64,000 bases of DNA from CAWCUK01 sp963798775 (GTDB taxonomy: Bacteria; Bacteroidota; Ignavibacteria; Ignavibacteriales; Ignavibacteriaceae): NCBI GenBank assembly GCA_963798775.1, contig CAWCUK010000003.1, positions 744,001 to 808,000 on the forward strand, given 5' to 3'. How positions within the stretch are numbered: position 1 is the stretch's first letter; each line of letters begins with the position of its first letter. The notes beneath the pieces were generated by a model. That model did not search any database. It worked only from the letters and a program-made list of their open reading frames with translations, and was not told where the DNA came from. Below, piece by piece: positions 37,681 through 46,932 of the stretch. The translations under genes were made by a program, and so were the position numbers.

Positions 37681-38324
37681 AAATTTATACTTATTCTAAA
37701 TAATGTAGGAATTAACATCACTCTTGATGGAAGAATCTTAGGGTTTGTCTTCAATAAATTTCCAAAAATATTCCCCAGTTTATTAGTCGCTAAATCTCTC
37801 GCGTCAATTGAAGATTGAACTTTGAAATCTTCTTCAAATACTTCTACAAAATAACCAATTAGATCACCTAAATCAAAGAGATGAGAATTGTAAGAAATAA
37901 AACTACTGCCGAAAAAATGAGCTAGTTTATCTCTGTCGCCGTAGCTGTTTTGAGGTGTATCGTAATAAAGTTGAGAAGGGAGGTTTTTGTTTTTTTTATA
38001 AAAAATAGAATCGCCGGCTGAAACTAAAGGATATTTTATCACAACATTCAATACAGGCAGAATAATGGGGACAACTTTATACGGAATGGCGGTAAAAGTA
38101 AGAGAAAATAAAGTTTCTGAAAAATCGTAATTATTATAACGGAGCGCTTCTAAATAAATTGAATCGACTAATGCCAAATCATTATTGCGCAGCGATAGTT
38201 CTTCGAATTTATCGGAGGCAATGTAAGCGGATAAATAATTTATCGCTTTTGAAAGTTTTCCTTGCTGTGGAAATAGATTACCGGAAAGTAAGCTGATAAA
38301 AATTAAAGCGAGTAAATACTTCAT
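37677..38324 (-). CDS. Exported hypothetical protein, YfiM/DUF2279-like
   Basis: About 215 residues from the ATG at 38324 (the frame opens earlier, at a TTG). A signal peptide (KYLLALIFISLLSGNLFPQ) is followed by helices and then GDRDKLAHFFGSSFISY, FVEVFEEDF and ARDLATNKLGNIFG. The DK-x-H-F and EVFE...D-x-x-x-N-x-LG pattern recalls the YfiM/DUF2279 lipoprotein fold. No function is known for that fold. It overlaps the response regulator start by ATGA, so it is the first gene of a three-gene unit. Confidence 0.5.
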   Translation of the reverse strand: MKYLLALIFISLLSGNLFPQQGKLSKAINYLSAYIASDKFEELSLRNNDLALVDSIYLEALRYNNYDFSETLFSLTFTAIPYKVVPIILPVLNVVIKYPLVSAGDSIFYKKNKNLPSQLYYDTPQNSYGDRDKLAHFFGSSFISYNSHLFDLGDLIGYFVEVFEEDFKVQSSIDARDLATNKLGNIFGNLLKTNPKILPSRVMLIPTLFRISINL

Positions 38325-38389
38325 CCTAAAATTCTTTTGAATTAAGAAGAATGAAAATGTTAAAATATATTTAATATTCAAAATATAAT

Positions 38390-40045
38390 TTAAGTTTGAA
38401 TTACACCCGGATTAAATTTTGGCATCTCCGGATTGTTATTGGCCGCTTCCATCGCAATGGAAATATATTCTCTCGTTAACGCGGGATCAATAATTTCATC
38501 AATCCAAAGCCTAGCCGCCGCATAAAGCGGATTACTTTTTTCGTCATAAGATTTAATTAATTCATTAAGCAGGTTTTTCTTATCTTCTTCGGAAAATTCT
38601 TCGTTTTTCTTTTTCGCTTGTTTAAGTTTTATATCAAGTAAAACACTGCTTGCTTGATTTCCGCCCATCACAGCTATTTTAGAATTAGGATAGGCGAAAA
38701 TAAACCTTGGATCATAAGCTTTACCGCACATTGCGTAATTGCCGGCGCCGAAACTATTACCGATTATAATTGTAATTTTAGGAACAACGGAATTTGCTAC
38801 GGCATTTACCATTTTCGCGCCGTCTTTAATAATTCCTCCATGTTCGGCTCGTGAACCGACCATAAAACCCGTTACATCCTGAAGAAATACAAGCGGAATT
38901 TTTTTCTGGTTACAATTCATTATAAATCTGGCCGCCTTATCGGCACTATCGGAATATATTACTCCTCCAACTTGCATTTCGCCGGCTGCTGTTTTTGATA
39001 TTATCCTTTGATTAGCTACTATTCCTACTGCCCAGCCGTTTATGCGCGCGTAAGCTGTAATTATTGTTTTTCCGTATCCTGCTTTATATTCGTCTATTAC
39101 GGAATCATCAACAATACGCGCAATTATTTCATACATATCATACGGTTTTATCGGATCTTTAGGCAGCAGTCCGTAAATTTCTTTCGGTGAAAATTTTGGA
39201 GGTTTACTTTCTGTTCTGTTATAATTTGCTTTTGGTACTTCGGATGTTTTATCTATCAAACTTCTTATTTGCTCTAAACATTCGGTATCGTCTTTCATTA
39301 CATAATCGGTAACGCCGGAAACATTTGATTGAACTTTTGCGCCGCCTAAAGAATCATTGTCTATAACCTCTCCTATAGCTGCTTTTACAAGATGTGAACC
39401 CGCAAGAAAAACAGAACCTTCACCTTCAACAATTAAAGCTTCATCACTCATTATTGGAAGATAAGCTCCTCCCGCCACACAAGGCCCCATAATAGCTGCT
39501 ATTTGAGGAATTCCCATTGATGACATTACAGCGTTATTTCTGAATATTCTGCCGAAATGTTCTTTATCCGGAAATATTTCATCCTGCAGCGGAAGAAAAA
39601 CTCCCGCACTGTCAACTAAATAAACTATCGGCAAACGATTTTCTATCGCTATTTCCTGAGCACGCAAATTTTTCTTGGCTGTAATGGGAAACCAAGCACC
39701 GGCTTTTACAGTTGCGTCATTTGCTACAATAACATGAAGTTTGTTTCTTATTCGTCCAATGCCGTAGATAGTGCCTGAAGAAGGTGCTCCGCCGTTTTCC
39801 GCGTACATTGCGTATGCTGCGAAAATACTTAATTCATAAAATTCTTTCGGATCATCAACAAGTTTATTTATTCTCTCTCTTGCAGTTAATTTTCCTTTTG
39901 CTTTATGCCTTTCTAATGCTTTTAATCCGCCGCCTAGTTTTATTTTTTCTGTTTCCGCAAGCAGTTTTCGGAGTAAATTTTTATAATTATCACTTCTTTT
40001 TAAATAAATTTCGGTTTCTTCTATTGGTGTTCCGATTTTTTTCAT
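38390..40045 (-). CDS. Acyl-CoA carboxylase carboxyltransferase (beta) subunit
   Basis: Crotonase-fold carboxyltransferase that carboxylates an acyl-CoA from carboxybiotin. The 551-residue protein matches the 3-methylcrotonyl-CoA carboxylase branch: VYLVDSAGVFLPLQDEIFPD, HFGRIFRNNAVMSSMGIPQI, GPCVAGGAYLPIMSDE, then in the C-terminal half FLQDVTGFMVG and GNSFGAGNYAMCGKAYDPRF. Next upstream is an acyl-CoA dehydrogenase, consistent with leucine or branched acid breakdown. The biotin carboxylase partner is not in the window, so propionyl- or geranyl-CoA remain possible substrates. Confidence 0.88.
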   Translation of the reverse strand: MKKIGTPIEETEIYLKRSDNYKNLLRKLLAETEKIKLGGGLKALERHKAKGKLTARERINKLVDDPKEFYELSIFAAYAMYAENGGAPSSGTIYGIGRIRNKLHVIVANDATVKAGAWFPITAKKNLRAQEIAIENRLPIVYLVDSAGVFLPLQDEIFPDKEHFGRIFRNNAVMSSMGIPQIAAIMGPCVAGGAYLPIMSDEALIVEGEGSVFLAGSHLVKAAIGEVIDNDSLGGAKVQSNVSGVTDYVMKDDTECLEQIRSLIDKTSEVPKANYNRTESKPPKFSPKEIYGLLPKDPIKPYDMYEIIARIVDDSVIDEYKAGYGKTIITAYARINGWAVGIVANQRIISKTAAGEMQVGGVIYSDSADKAARFIMNCNQKKIPLVFLQDVTGFMVGSRAEHGGIIKDGAKMVNAVANSVVPKITIIIGNSFGAGNYAMCGKAYDPRFIFAYPNSKIAVMGGNQASSVLLDIKLKQAKKKNEEFSEEDKKNLLNELIKSYDEKSNPLYAAARLWIDEIIDPALTREYISIAMEAANNNPEMPKFNPGVIQT

Positions 40046-40147
40046 TAGAATAAAATTTTTTTTGTTGTTGAAAAGACGTCCGATCGAAGGAAGAATCTTA
40101 TTCTCTCTGTGAAAGAATTAAGACTCTTCTTTCCCTAAATTAATATT

Positions 40148-41314
40148 TTACACTTCGTTTAGTAAATCTCTTGCGATTACAATTCTTTGAATTTCCGATG
40201 TACCTTCGCCTATTGTACAAAGTTTTACATCTCTATAAAATTTTTCAACGGGATAGTCTTTTATAAAACCGTAACCGCCGTATATTTGAACCGCTTCATT
40301 GGCTGCTTTTTCCGCGATTTCACTTGCAAATAATTTTGCCATTGCCGCCTCTTTAGTATTAGGCACGTTGTTATCTTTCATTGATGCGGCCTTAAAGGTT
40401 AACAATTTGGCAGCCGCTATATTTGTGCTGATATCCGCGAGTTTAAATTGTGTGGCTTGAAAATCGGCTAAAAATTTACCGAATTGTTTTCTTTCGGTCG
40501 AGTATTTTAATGAAGCATCCAGGCAGCCTTGTGCTAAACCGATACTTAAAGCGGCAATTGAAATTCTTCCGCCTTCCAATATTTTCATTGCTTGAATAAA
40601 TCCTTCTCCTTCTCCGCCAATTAAATTTTCTTCCGGAACTTTACAATTTTCAAAAGTTAACTGAGTCGTATCGCTGGCTCGCATTCCCAGTTTGTTTTCT
40701 TTTTTACCGACAATGAAACCGTCCATTCCTTTTTCCAAAACAAAAGCGGAAATTCCTTTTTTACCTTTTGATTTATCGGTTATTGCCATAATAACGGCAG
40801 TTGTTCCCACAGTACCATGTGTGGTGAATGTTTTACCGCCATTTAAAATATAATAATTATCTTTTTTTTCTGCTGTGGTTCTCATACCGGCCGCGTCACT
40901 TCCCGAAGAAGATTCCGTTAAACCCCAAGCGCCTATTTTTTTGCCGGAAGTTAAATCCGGTAAATATTTATTTCTCTGTTCTTCATTACCAAAAGCGAAA
41001 ATATGATTTGTACATAATCCATTATGGGCGGCAACAGAAAGGGCAACAGAAGGGTCCACTCTTGCGAGCTCTTCAATAATTATAGCAAAATCTACATAAC
41101 CTAATCCGGCTCCGCCGTACTCTTCAGGAATAAGAATTCCTAAAAAACCAAGCTCGCCAAGTTGTTTAATTATTTCGGTGGGAAATTTTTGAGATTCGTC
41201 GTATTCCATTATAACGGGGCGAATAGTATTCTCGGCGAAATTCCGAATAGTATCGCGGATTATATTTTGGTTTTCGTTCAATTCAGTTAAGAATGGACTC
41301 TCTTGTACTTCCAT
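40148..41314 (-). CDS. Acyl-CoA dehydrogenase
   Basis: FAD-dependent alpha,beta-oxidation of an acyl-CoA. The 388-residue protein has WGLTESSSGSDAAGM, GGKTFTTHG, QLTFENCKVPEENLIGGEGE, RISIAALSIGLAQGCLD and, near the C-terminus, YGGYGFIKDYPVEKFYRD with catalytic Glu candidate in LCTIGEGTSEIQR. Isovaleryl- or short-chain acyl-CoA are plausible given the downstream methylcrotonyl-type carboxylase, about 100 bases away. Substrate cannot be fixed by sequence. Confidence 0.93.
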   Translation of the reverse strand: MEVQESPFLTELNENQNIIRDTIRNFAENTIRPVIMEYDESQKFPTEIIKQLGELGFLGILIPEEYGGAGLGYVDFAIIIEELARVDPSVALSVAAHNGLCTNHIFAFGNEEQRNKYLPDLTSGKKIGAWGLTESSSGSDAAGMRTTAEKKDNYYILNGGKTFTTHGTVGTTAVIMAITDKSKGKKGISAFVLEKGMDGFIVGKKENKLGMRASDTTQLTFENCKVPEENLIGGEGEGFIQAMKILEGGRISIAALSIGLAQGCLDASLKYSTERKQFGKFLADFQATQFKLADISTNIAAAKLLTFKAASMKDNNVPNTKEAAMAKLFASEIAEKAANEAVQIYGGYGFIKDYPVEKFYRDVKLCTIGEGTSEIQRIVIARDLLNEV

Positions 41315-41430
41315 TACACTTCCTTTCGTTTATTTTATGTTTATTCTTTACCGTATTAAGAATAGGGAAGCCGCGGAAAATATTCTTTTGAAATACTTCC
41401 GCAGAAACTGCTTTCGAACTTTTAAAGAAC

Positions 41431-42386
41431 TTATAACTGTTTTTTAAAATTTTCTAAAATTTCTTCAGCTATATGATAAGGTGAAAGATCACCGAGTATA
41501 ACTTTTGCCAATGATGCGTTTAACGAATGTTCGCCGGTATCATTCCATAATTCGCTGCGTAATTTTTGTTCAACAATTTCTTTTATCCGGCTTCTTGTTC
41601 TATGCTCTCTTTTTCTTTGAAATAGAGTCCGCTGTTTTCTAAAAAATCTTTGTGCCTAGTAATTTCAGCGGCAATCTGTTCAATTCCTTTATTTTCGGAA
41701 GCTATGGTTTTAATGATTTTCGGCATCCAGCTTTTTTCATCATGGCTTCGCATCATTAATATTGTTCTAAGCGCGGTAACAGCTTGTTCAGAACCGGGCC
41801 TGTCGCTTTTATTTAAGACAAAGAAATCAGCTATTTCCATTAAACCTGCTTTCATTGCCTGTACAGCGTCACCCGATTCAGGAACCAAGACCACAATTGT
41901 TGTGTCTGCAGCTTCCGCAATATCTAATTCAGATTGCCCGACACCCACGGTTTCTAAGAGTACAAAATCATAACCTGCGGCATCAAGAACATCAGCGGCG
42001 TCTATTGCTTTTTTGCTTAAACCCCCAAGGCTGCCGCGAGTTGCCATACTTCTAATGAAAACTTCCGGATCTTGCCCTATTTCAGTCATTCTAACGCGAT
42101 CACCTAAAAGCGCACCGCCGGTAAAGGGACTTGTAGGATCGACCGCGATTATTCCAACCTTTTTATTTTGAGCCCTAAAATACTTTGTTAATTGATTTGT
42201 TATTGTGCTTTTTCCGGCACCGGGCGGCCCGGTAATGCCTATTCTATATGCGTTACCGACTTTACCATAAATTTTTTTTAGTAATTCGTTAGAAGAAGAA
42301 TTATTCCTTTCCACAATTGAAATGGAACGGGCTACGGTTCTTCTATCATTATTAAATAATTTTTCTATAAATGAGTTTTCAATCAT
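41431..42386 (-). CDS. meaB: Methylmalonyl-CoA mutase chaperone MeaB (ArgK family), frame broken near 41590
   Basis: P-loop GTPase that protects B12-dependent methylmalonyl-CoA mutase. Seen: GITGPPGAGKSTITNQL, AVDPTSPFTGGALLGDR, SMATRGSLGGLS, VLLETVGVGQSE, VLNKSD. The frame as given stops at 41583 (EQEAG). Adding one base near 41590 (GCCGG, probably GCCCGG) continues as RIKEIVEQKLRSELW and on to a stop at 41431, giving the family's C-terminal helices and about 318 residues, the usual size. So a one-base deletion is likely. The mutase itself is not in the window. Confidence 0.92.
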
Positions 42387-42409
42387 AAAATTTTTAATTT
42401 CCGTAGAAG

Positions 42410-43330
42410 TTACATTCTTGTTTTGAAGAATTCAACTGTCTTTTGTAAACCTTCAGTTAGTGTAGTTGAAGGTCTCCAATTGAATTTATTAAAAAGTTTA
42501 TCCGAAGTAATTACGCTTCTCATTTGTTCTCCGGGAGCTGCCGGTCCGTGTTTTTCTTCCTGTCCTTTCCCGATGATCTCATTCAGCTTATTAAATAATT
42601 CGTTAACATCTGTTTCTTTGCCGGTGCCTACATTATAAACATCACTTGCTTCATCATTTAAAGCAAGAAGATTTGCTTTTACCACGTCGCCCACAAAAAC
42701 ATAATCACGGGTTTGTTTTCCGGTTCCATTAATTACCGGCTGTTCGCCTTTAAGAAGTCTTGTTGTAAAAATCGCGATTACTCCCGCTTCACCGAAAGGA
42801 TTTTGCCGTGGGCCGTAGATATTGGCATATCTTAAAATTGAATAATTCAAATTATATTGAGCTTTATAAAAGAATAAATATTTTTCAACGGCTAATTTGG
42901 AAATACCGTAAGGAGAAAGGGGAGAGGTGGGATGATTTTCATCCGCCGGGAAATAACTTTGTTCTCCGTAAACAGCGCCGCCGGTAGAGGCAAACATAAA
43001 CTTTTTTACATTATTTTTAACACAATTTTGAAGAAGATTGATTGTTCCTAAAATATTTGTATTAGCGTCAAAGGCAGGATCCGCTACGGATCTTCGTACA
43101 TCCATTTGCGCCGCGTGATGATTAACCACGTCAAATTTTTCTTTTTCAAATAAATCGGCTAAATCTTTATCGCATATATCCGCTTGAATAAATTTAGCTT
43201 TTGGATTTATATTATGTTCAAACCCGGTAACTAAATTATCAACCACAAAAACTTCGTGCCCTTCGTTAATAAAAGCATCGGTAATTTGAGAAGCTATAAA
43301 TCCCGCTCCCCCGGTAACTAATATTTTCAC
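42410..43330 (-). CDS. NAD-dependent nucleotide-sugar epimerase (UDP-glucose 4-epimerase type)
   Basis: Extended short-chain dehydrogenase. The 306-residue protein has the Rossmann motif VTGGAGFIASQI, HHAAQMDVRRSVADP, the catalytic Ser/Tyr-Lys set STGGAVYGE and YGISKLAVE, and RYANIYGPRQNPFGEAGV. This arrangement fits the UDP-glucose/UDP-GlcNAc 4-epimerase subfamily; the exact substrate is not decidable. The start overlaps the nadD stop by four bases, and meaB follows 23 bases after. Confidence 0.88.
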   Translation of the reverse strand: MKILVTGGAGFIASQITDAFINEGHEVFVVDNLVTGFEHNINPKAKFIQADICDKDLADLFEKEKFDVVNHHAAQMDVRRSVADPAFDANTNILGTINLLQNCVKNNVKKFMFASTGGAVYGEQSYFPADENHPTSPLSPYGISKLAVEKYLFFYKAQYNLNYSILRYANIYGPRQNPFGEAGVIAIFTTRLLKGEQPVINGTGKQTRDYVFVGDVVKANLLALNDEASDVYNVGTGKETDVNELFNKLNEIIGKGQEEKHGPAAPGEQMRSVITSDKLFNKFNWRPSTTLTEGLQKTVEFFKTRM

Positions 43331-43914
43331 TTGTTTCCTTCCTTATATAATTTGAATTTATAAATATATTCCTTTACACTTTGCGGGACAAGAAAATTTA
43401 TCGGGCGCCCCTGTTTTACTCTCTCTCTAATTTCCGTAGAACTTATTTCAATCGTCGGCGTATCTACAAAAAACGCGGATTGAAAATATTTGTCTTTTTT
43501 AAACGATTTTTTATTCGTTTCTCTTTCCAGTACTACTAAATCAGCCAATTTTAAAATATCATCGGGATTTTTCCAAGTATCAAATTTTATGATGTTATCA
43601 AAACCGATTATTAATTCCAGCTTCTCGTACTTTTCTTTTAAAATTTTTAGTGTATTTACCGTATAAGAAATTTCTTTATCCTTAGCTTCAATATCGGAAC
43701 ATTCAAAGTAAGAAATATTTTTAATAGCAAGATTTAGCATAGCCAGTCTATGTACCGCGGAAGAGCTTTTAATATCGGTTTTATGGGGAGAAATATAATT
43801 AGGAATAAAAATTATTTTTTCAAGATTTCTAATTTCCTTAACGGCTTGCGCGGTAATTAAATGCCCGAAATGAACCGGATCAAAAGTACCCCCAAAAATT
43901 CCAACCGGTTTCAT
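43327..43914 (-). CDS. nadD: Nicotinate-nucleotide adenylyltransferase
   Basis: Makes deamido-NAD from nicotinate mononucleotide and ATP. The 195-residue protein has GIFGGTFDPVHFGHLITA (the HxGH motif), FIPNYISPHK, IIGFDNIIKFDTWKNPDDI and the C-terminal TPTIEISSTEIRERVKQGR (ISSTxIR). Overlaps both neighbours by ATGA, so it is tightly coupled to the DUF2064-like gene before it and the epimerase after it. Confidence 0.96.
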   Translation of the reverse strand: MKPVGIFGGTFDPVHFGHLITAQAVKEIRNLEKIIFIPNYISPHKTDIKSSSAVHRLAMLNLAIKNISYFECSDIEAKDKEISYTVNTLKILKEKYEKLELIIGFDNIIKFDTWKNPDDILKLADLVVLERETNKKSFKKDKYFQSAFFVDTPTIEISSTEIRERVKQGRPINFLVPQSVKEYIYKFKLYKEGNK

Positions 43915-44612
43915 TTTAAAAGTTCCTTATATTCAATAAAAAGATTAGTAAAATGTTCATGCATTTCCTGTCGGCAGTAGGCAAAGCTCTCTTTCATTGA
44001 TAAATCTTTATAAAGCTTTTTAAAATCTTCCAAAGTATTTATGGTTAAAAATCCATTCATAATTTGGAGATAATTTTCATGTTTACTGACTTTTGAAAGT
44101 AGATGGTCGTAAGTTAAATTAACCCAATTTATTTCCGAAAACAGCTCGTTGTTAAAAGAGTTAAAGCCGAGAAAAGCAATTTTTCCGCTGCTGCTTTTTC
44201 CTATAACAATTGTTTCGTCTTCCATTTTAAGAAGATTTAAGGCCTTCTGAATCTCATTAATTGAAAATCCGATTGAATCTGAAAAAACAATTAAATTGTT
44301 GTTACATCTATTAAAATATTTTTCCGACATATTTTTCAGCATGCCGAAAATTTGAGATGTATCGCCGAAAAAAAGTTTTAAATTTTCATCTCTAAATACT
44401 TCGGGTAAATACGCCGCGTCTTTTTTATCAAATATAAAATAAAGCCGGGCCGAATTATAAAGTTTATCTAAATTTTCTTTTTGATTTAACAGTAAATTTG
44501 AATAAAGATAAACAGAATTTTCTTTGCTGAAATTTTCAAAAGAAGGCGCTTCATCTTTATTAAATACCGGATGCCGCGGAATTAAGTATATGCAATAATT
44601 GTGTTTTGCCAT
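43911..44612 (-). CDS. Hypothetical protein, distant DUF2064/GT-A-like
   Basis: The 233-residue protein has no signal peptide or membrane segment. It runs in parallel with the DUF2064 (TIGR04282) glycosyltransferase-like family: LYFIFDKKDAAYLPEVF, then NLIVFSDSIGFS where the family has GSDCPGLT, GKSSSGKIAFLGF where the family has GPAEDGGYYLIGL, and LFSEINWVNLTYDHLLSK before INTLEDFKKLY. The family's acidic metal ligands are mostly missing, so it may be a non-catalytic relative. The match is my reading, not a search. Coupled to prsW (TAATG overlap) and to nadD. Confidence 0.45.
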   Translation of the reverse strand: MAKHNYCIYLIPRHPVFNKDEAPSFENFSKENSVYLYSNLLLNQKENLDKLYNSARLYFIFDKKDAAYLPEVFRDENLKLFFGDTSQIFGMLKNMSEKYFNRCNNNLIVFSDSIGFSINEIQKALNLLKMEDETIVIGKSSSGKIAFLGFNSFNNELFSEINWVNLTYDHLLSKVSKHENYLQIMNGFLTINTLEDFKKLYKDLSMKESFAYCRQEMHEHFTNLFIEYKELLK

Positions 44613-45565
44613 TAATTTAACCGCGTATTTGCCAGCAATGTTTGTATGTAAATTCTGTAATGTTGGATCTCCTTTTCATAACTATTCCTTTTAGAGCCGG
44701 AAGTATTTTTATACTGCATTTTCCTGAATGCTAAAGTTGTTGCCGCTCTAATATATAATTTACGAATGCTTTCATCAACCCAGCCGAATCTGTTTCGCTT
44801 GTTAGAATTTAAAATATTTATATGTTCCGGCGGTAGAACCCCTGACTGCGCTTCTTCCAGTAATTCTCTATATATAATTTTTTTTTCACTTAAAATTGCC
44901 AAAGAAAACGCCGCGATAAAAACTATTACGGTAAATGCCATAAAAATAAATCCAAGTAATGCGGTGGATTCAAAACTAACGCTGAAATTCCACGCAAAAT
45001 GAATAAAGATCGCGATTAATAACCCGACAAACGGCAGAATAAATTTATATGCTAAACTTTTAAATTTAGCGTATCCAACAAAAGCGCCGAAAGTGGCAGT
45101 CGCTACACAATGCATTACCGCCGAAAATAAAGTTCTGATAATAACAATACTAATTAATTCCGCGGCTGTATGCCCGAAAGCTAAGAAGTAAAGAAAATTT
45201 TCCGTCATTCCGAAACCCAAACCGATTGCTCCGCCGTAAACTATTCCATCGGTAATATTATCAAATTTCTTGTTTAGAACAGTTATCAGCAGGAAAATTC
45301 CTTTTGTGGTTTCTTCAACAAAAGGAGCCACAAATATAGTTGTAATATGATTTAAAGTTGTAGGATCGGAAACAAAAATTGAAATAAATGTTTCTAAAAT
45401 ACTGCTGCCGAGAAGAGCGAATATTATTGCGCCGATTGCACCCCAAAAATAATTTTGCAGAAGTAAACCGAATGGTTCTCTATCGTATCTATCGAAACGC
45501 CATATTATTATTAAATAAAAAAGCATCGGCAAAATTGCCGCCAGTAAAGAGGCTATTATATGCAT
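44612..45565 (-). CDS. PrsW-family intramembrane metalloprotease
   Basis: Multi-pass membrane protein of the PrsW/Abi-like group; PrsW of Bacillus cuts an anti-sigma factor. The 317-residue protein has about eight membrane segments, RFDRYDREPFGLLLQNYFWG, the EExxK-type motif FVEETTKGIF, GFGMTENFLYF, SAVMHCVATATFGAFVG and FIHFAWNF, giving the Glu and His metal ligands. The soluble tail ends RNSYEKEIQHYRIYIQ. The substrate is unknown; no anti-sigma gene is adjacent. It heads the operon to nadD. Confidence 0.85.
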   Translation of the reverse strand: MHIIASLLAAILPMLFYLIIIWRFDRYDREPFGLLLQNYFWGAIGAIIFALLGSSILETFISIFVSDPTTLNHITTIFVAPFVEETTKGIFLLITVLNKKFDNITDGIVYGGAIGLGFGMTENFLYFLAFGHTAAELISIVIIRTLFSAVMHCVATATFGAFVGYAKFKSLAYKFILPFVGLLIAIFIHFAWNFSVSFESTALLGFIFMAFTVIVFIAAFSLAILSEKKIIYRELLEEAQSGVLPPEHINILNSNKRNRFGWVDESIRKLYIRAATTLAFRKMQYKNTSGSKRNSYEKEIQHYRIYIQTLLANTRLN

Positions 45566-45675
45566 TCGGAAAAATTTAAAATGTTAAAAAAAGTTTCGGT
45601 TAATTTTGATCTTTTACCCTCTGATCAACTAAAATTTATTAGAGATGTAACTTTTTAATTTATGAAATAAGAAAT

Positions 45676-46932
45676 CTAAACCAAAGAATCTTTTTCTTTA
45701 AGCCATTCCCAGAGTTCTTTAAATGAAGGTTTTTTACCATACGATAAAATTCCGATTCTGAATATTTTTGCCGCTATACTTATTGTAACCGCTGTCGCAA
45801 AAAGCATAATTGCCGAAGTTATTATTACTTCGTGAAAAGGAACGGGAGCTATGTTATACTTTAAAAGCATTACGGTAGGCGTGGTAAAAGGAATATAAGT
45901 TAAAACTTGTACTAAGGCGGAACCGGGATTTTCAATTGCGGGTAAGGCTATAATTATAGGTAATAATAACAGCAGACTTAAATAACCTGTTAACTGCTGT
46001 GCTTCCTGCTCTGTAGTGGCAATGGCTCCTATACCTACAAATATTGATGTGTAAAAGAAAAAACCTAATAGAAAATACAGAAGCATTGGTAAAATGTTTG
46101 AAAAAATACTTTGCGGAATTGCGTTTGCACCGCTTAATAAAAATCCTATTCCTCCCCATATAATAATTTGTGTTAAACCGAGTGAACTTAAACCCAAAAT
46201 TTTCCCTGCTAAAAGTTGCTTCGGAGTACAGCTTGAAACCAATATTTCTATAAGCCGGTTTGATTTTTCCTCAACCAAACTTCTTACCAGCATTCCGCCG
46301 GAAGAAAGAATTATCATTACTAAAAGAAGAATAAAAATAAATGAACTAAAAAACACTGCCAGAAAATCAGTGCTGCTTTCTTTTCCGTCTTCTTCTAATT
46401 TTATTTGGTTTATCTGAATTTCTTTTGTTATAGCATGAATTAAGGTGGAATCTAAACCGGCATTTTCTAGATGAATTTTTATTCTAACTTCATTAAAAGC
46501 CTGTTCAAAATGATTTATATCAGTTGTATTGCCTGCGGAATTTGTTCTGTACGAAATTTTAACCGAGTCTGTTTCCGAGTTTAAAATTAATAAATAACCT
46601 TCTATTTTATTTTGAAGAACATTTTTATCCGCGAATTTCTTAAGCTGATCAATCGTTTGATTTTTTTGTGTGAAATTTATGAGCAAATAATTAGGCTGAT
46701 TTTTGTCGATTTTATATTGCTCGAGTTTCCGGCTCATCTCTTTAATATATATTCGGGAAGTATCTATAATTCCAATTGCTTTTGTGGTTAAGCTTTTTTG
46801 GCCGGAAAGAAAAGTTGGACCCAGAGTAAAAACAATTAAAATAAGCGGAGTAACAATTAGTGAAATTAAAAAGGATTTAGTTTTTAACTTCTCAAAATAC
46901 TCCCATTTAGCTACCGCAAAAATTTTCTTCAT
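45676..46932 (-). CDS. ABC transporter permease (NatB / ABC-2 type)
   Basis: The 418-residue protein has an N-terminal membrane segment (FLISLIVTPLILIVFTLGP), a periplasmic domain of about 130 residues and a C-terminal block of five membrane segments, with MLVRSLVEEKSNRLIEILVSSCTPKQLLAGKILG, the ABC-2 permease signature. It is a NatB/DUF3526-like Na+ or drug export subunit. Its ATG overlaps the stop of the ATPase (TAATG). Confidence 0.87.
   Translation of the reverse strand: MKKIFAVAKWEYFEKLKTKSFLISLIVTPLILIVFTLGPTFLSGQKSLTTKAIGIIDTSRIYIKEMSRKLEQYKIDKNQPNYLLINFTQKNQTIDQLKKFADKNVLQNKIEGYLLILNSETDSVKISYRTNSAGNTTDINHFEQAFNEVRIKIHLENAGLDSTLIHAITKEIQINQIKLEEDGKESSTDFLAVFFSSFIFILLLVMIILSSGGMLVRSLVEEKSNRLIEILVSSCTPKQLLAGKILGLSSLGLTQIIIWGGIGFLLSGANAIPQSIFSNILPMLLYFLLGFFFYTSIFVGIGAIATTEQEAQQLTGYLSLLLLLPIIIALPAIENPGSALVQVLTYIPFTTPTVMLLKYNIAPVPFHEVIITSAIMLFATAVTISIAAKIFRIGILSYGKKPSFKELWEWLKEKDSLV

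Noticed and set aside
40089..40130. Imperfect hairpin after the acyl-CoA dehydrogenase gene
   Set aside because: Stem is 11-12 bp with a mismatch and an 18-base loop, no T run follows; could be chance.
41650..41973. 107-codon open frame opposite meaB
   Set aside because: Shadow of the conserved GTPase frame.
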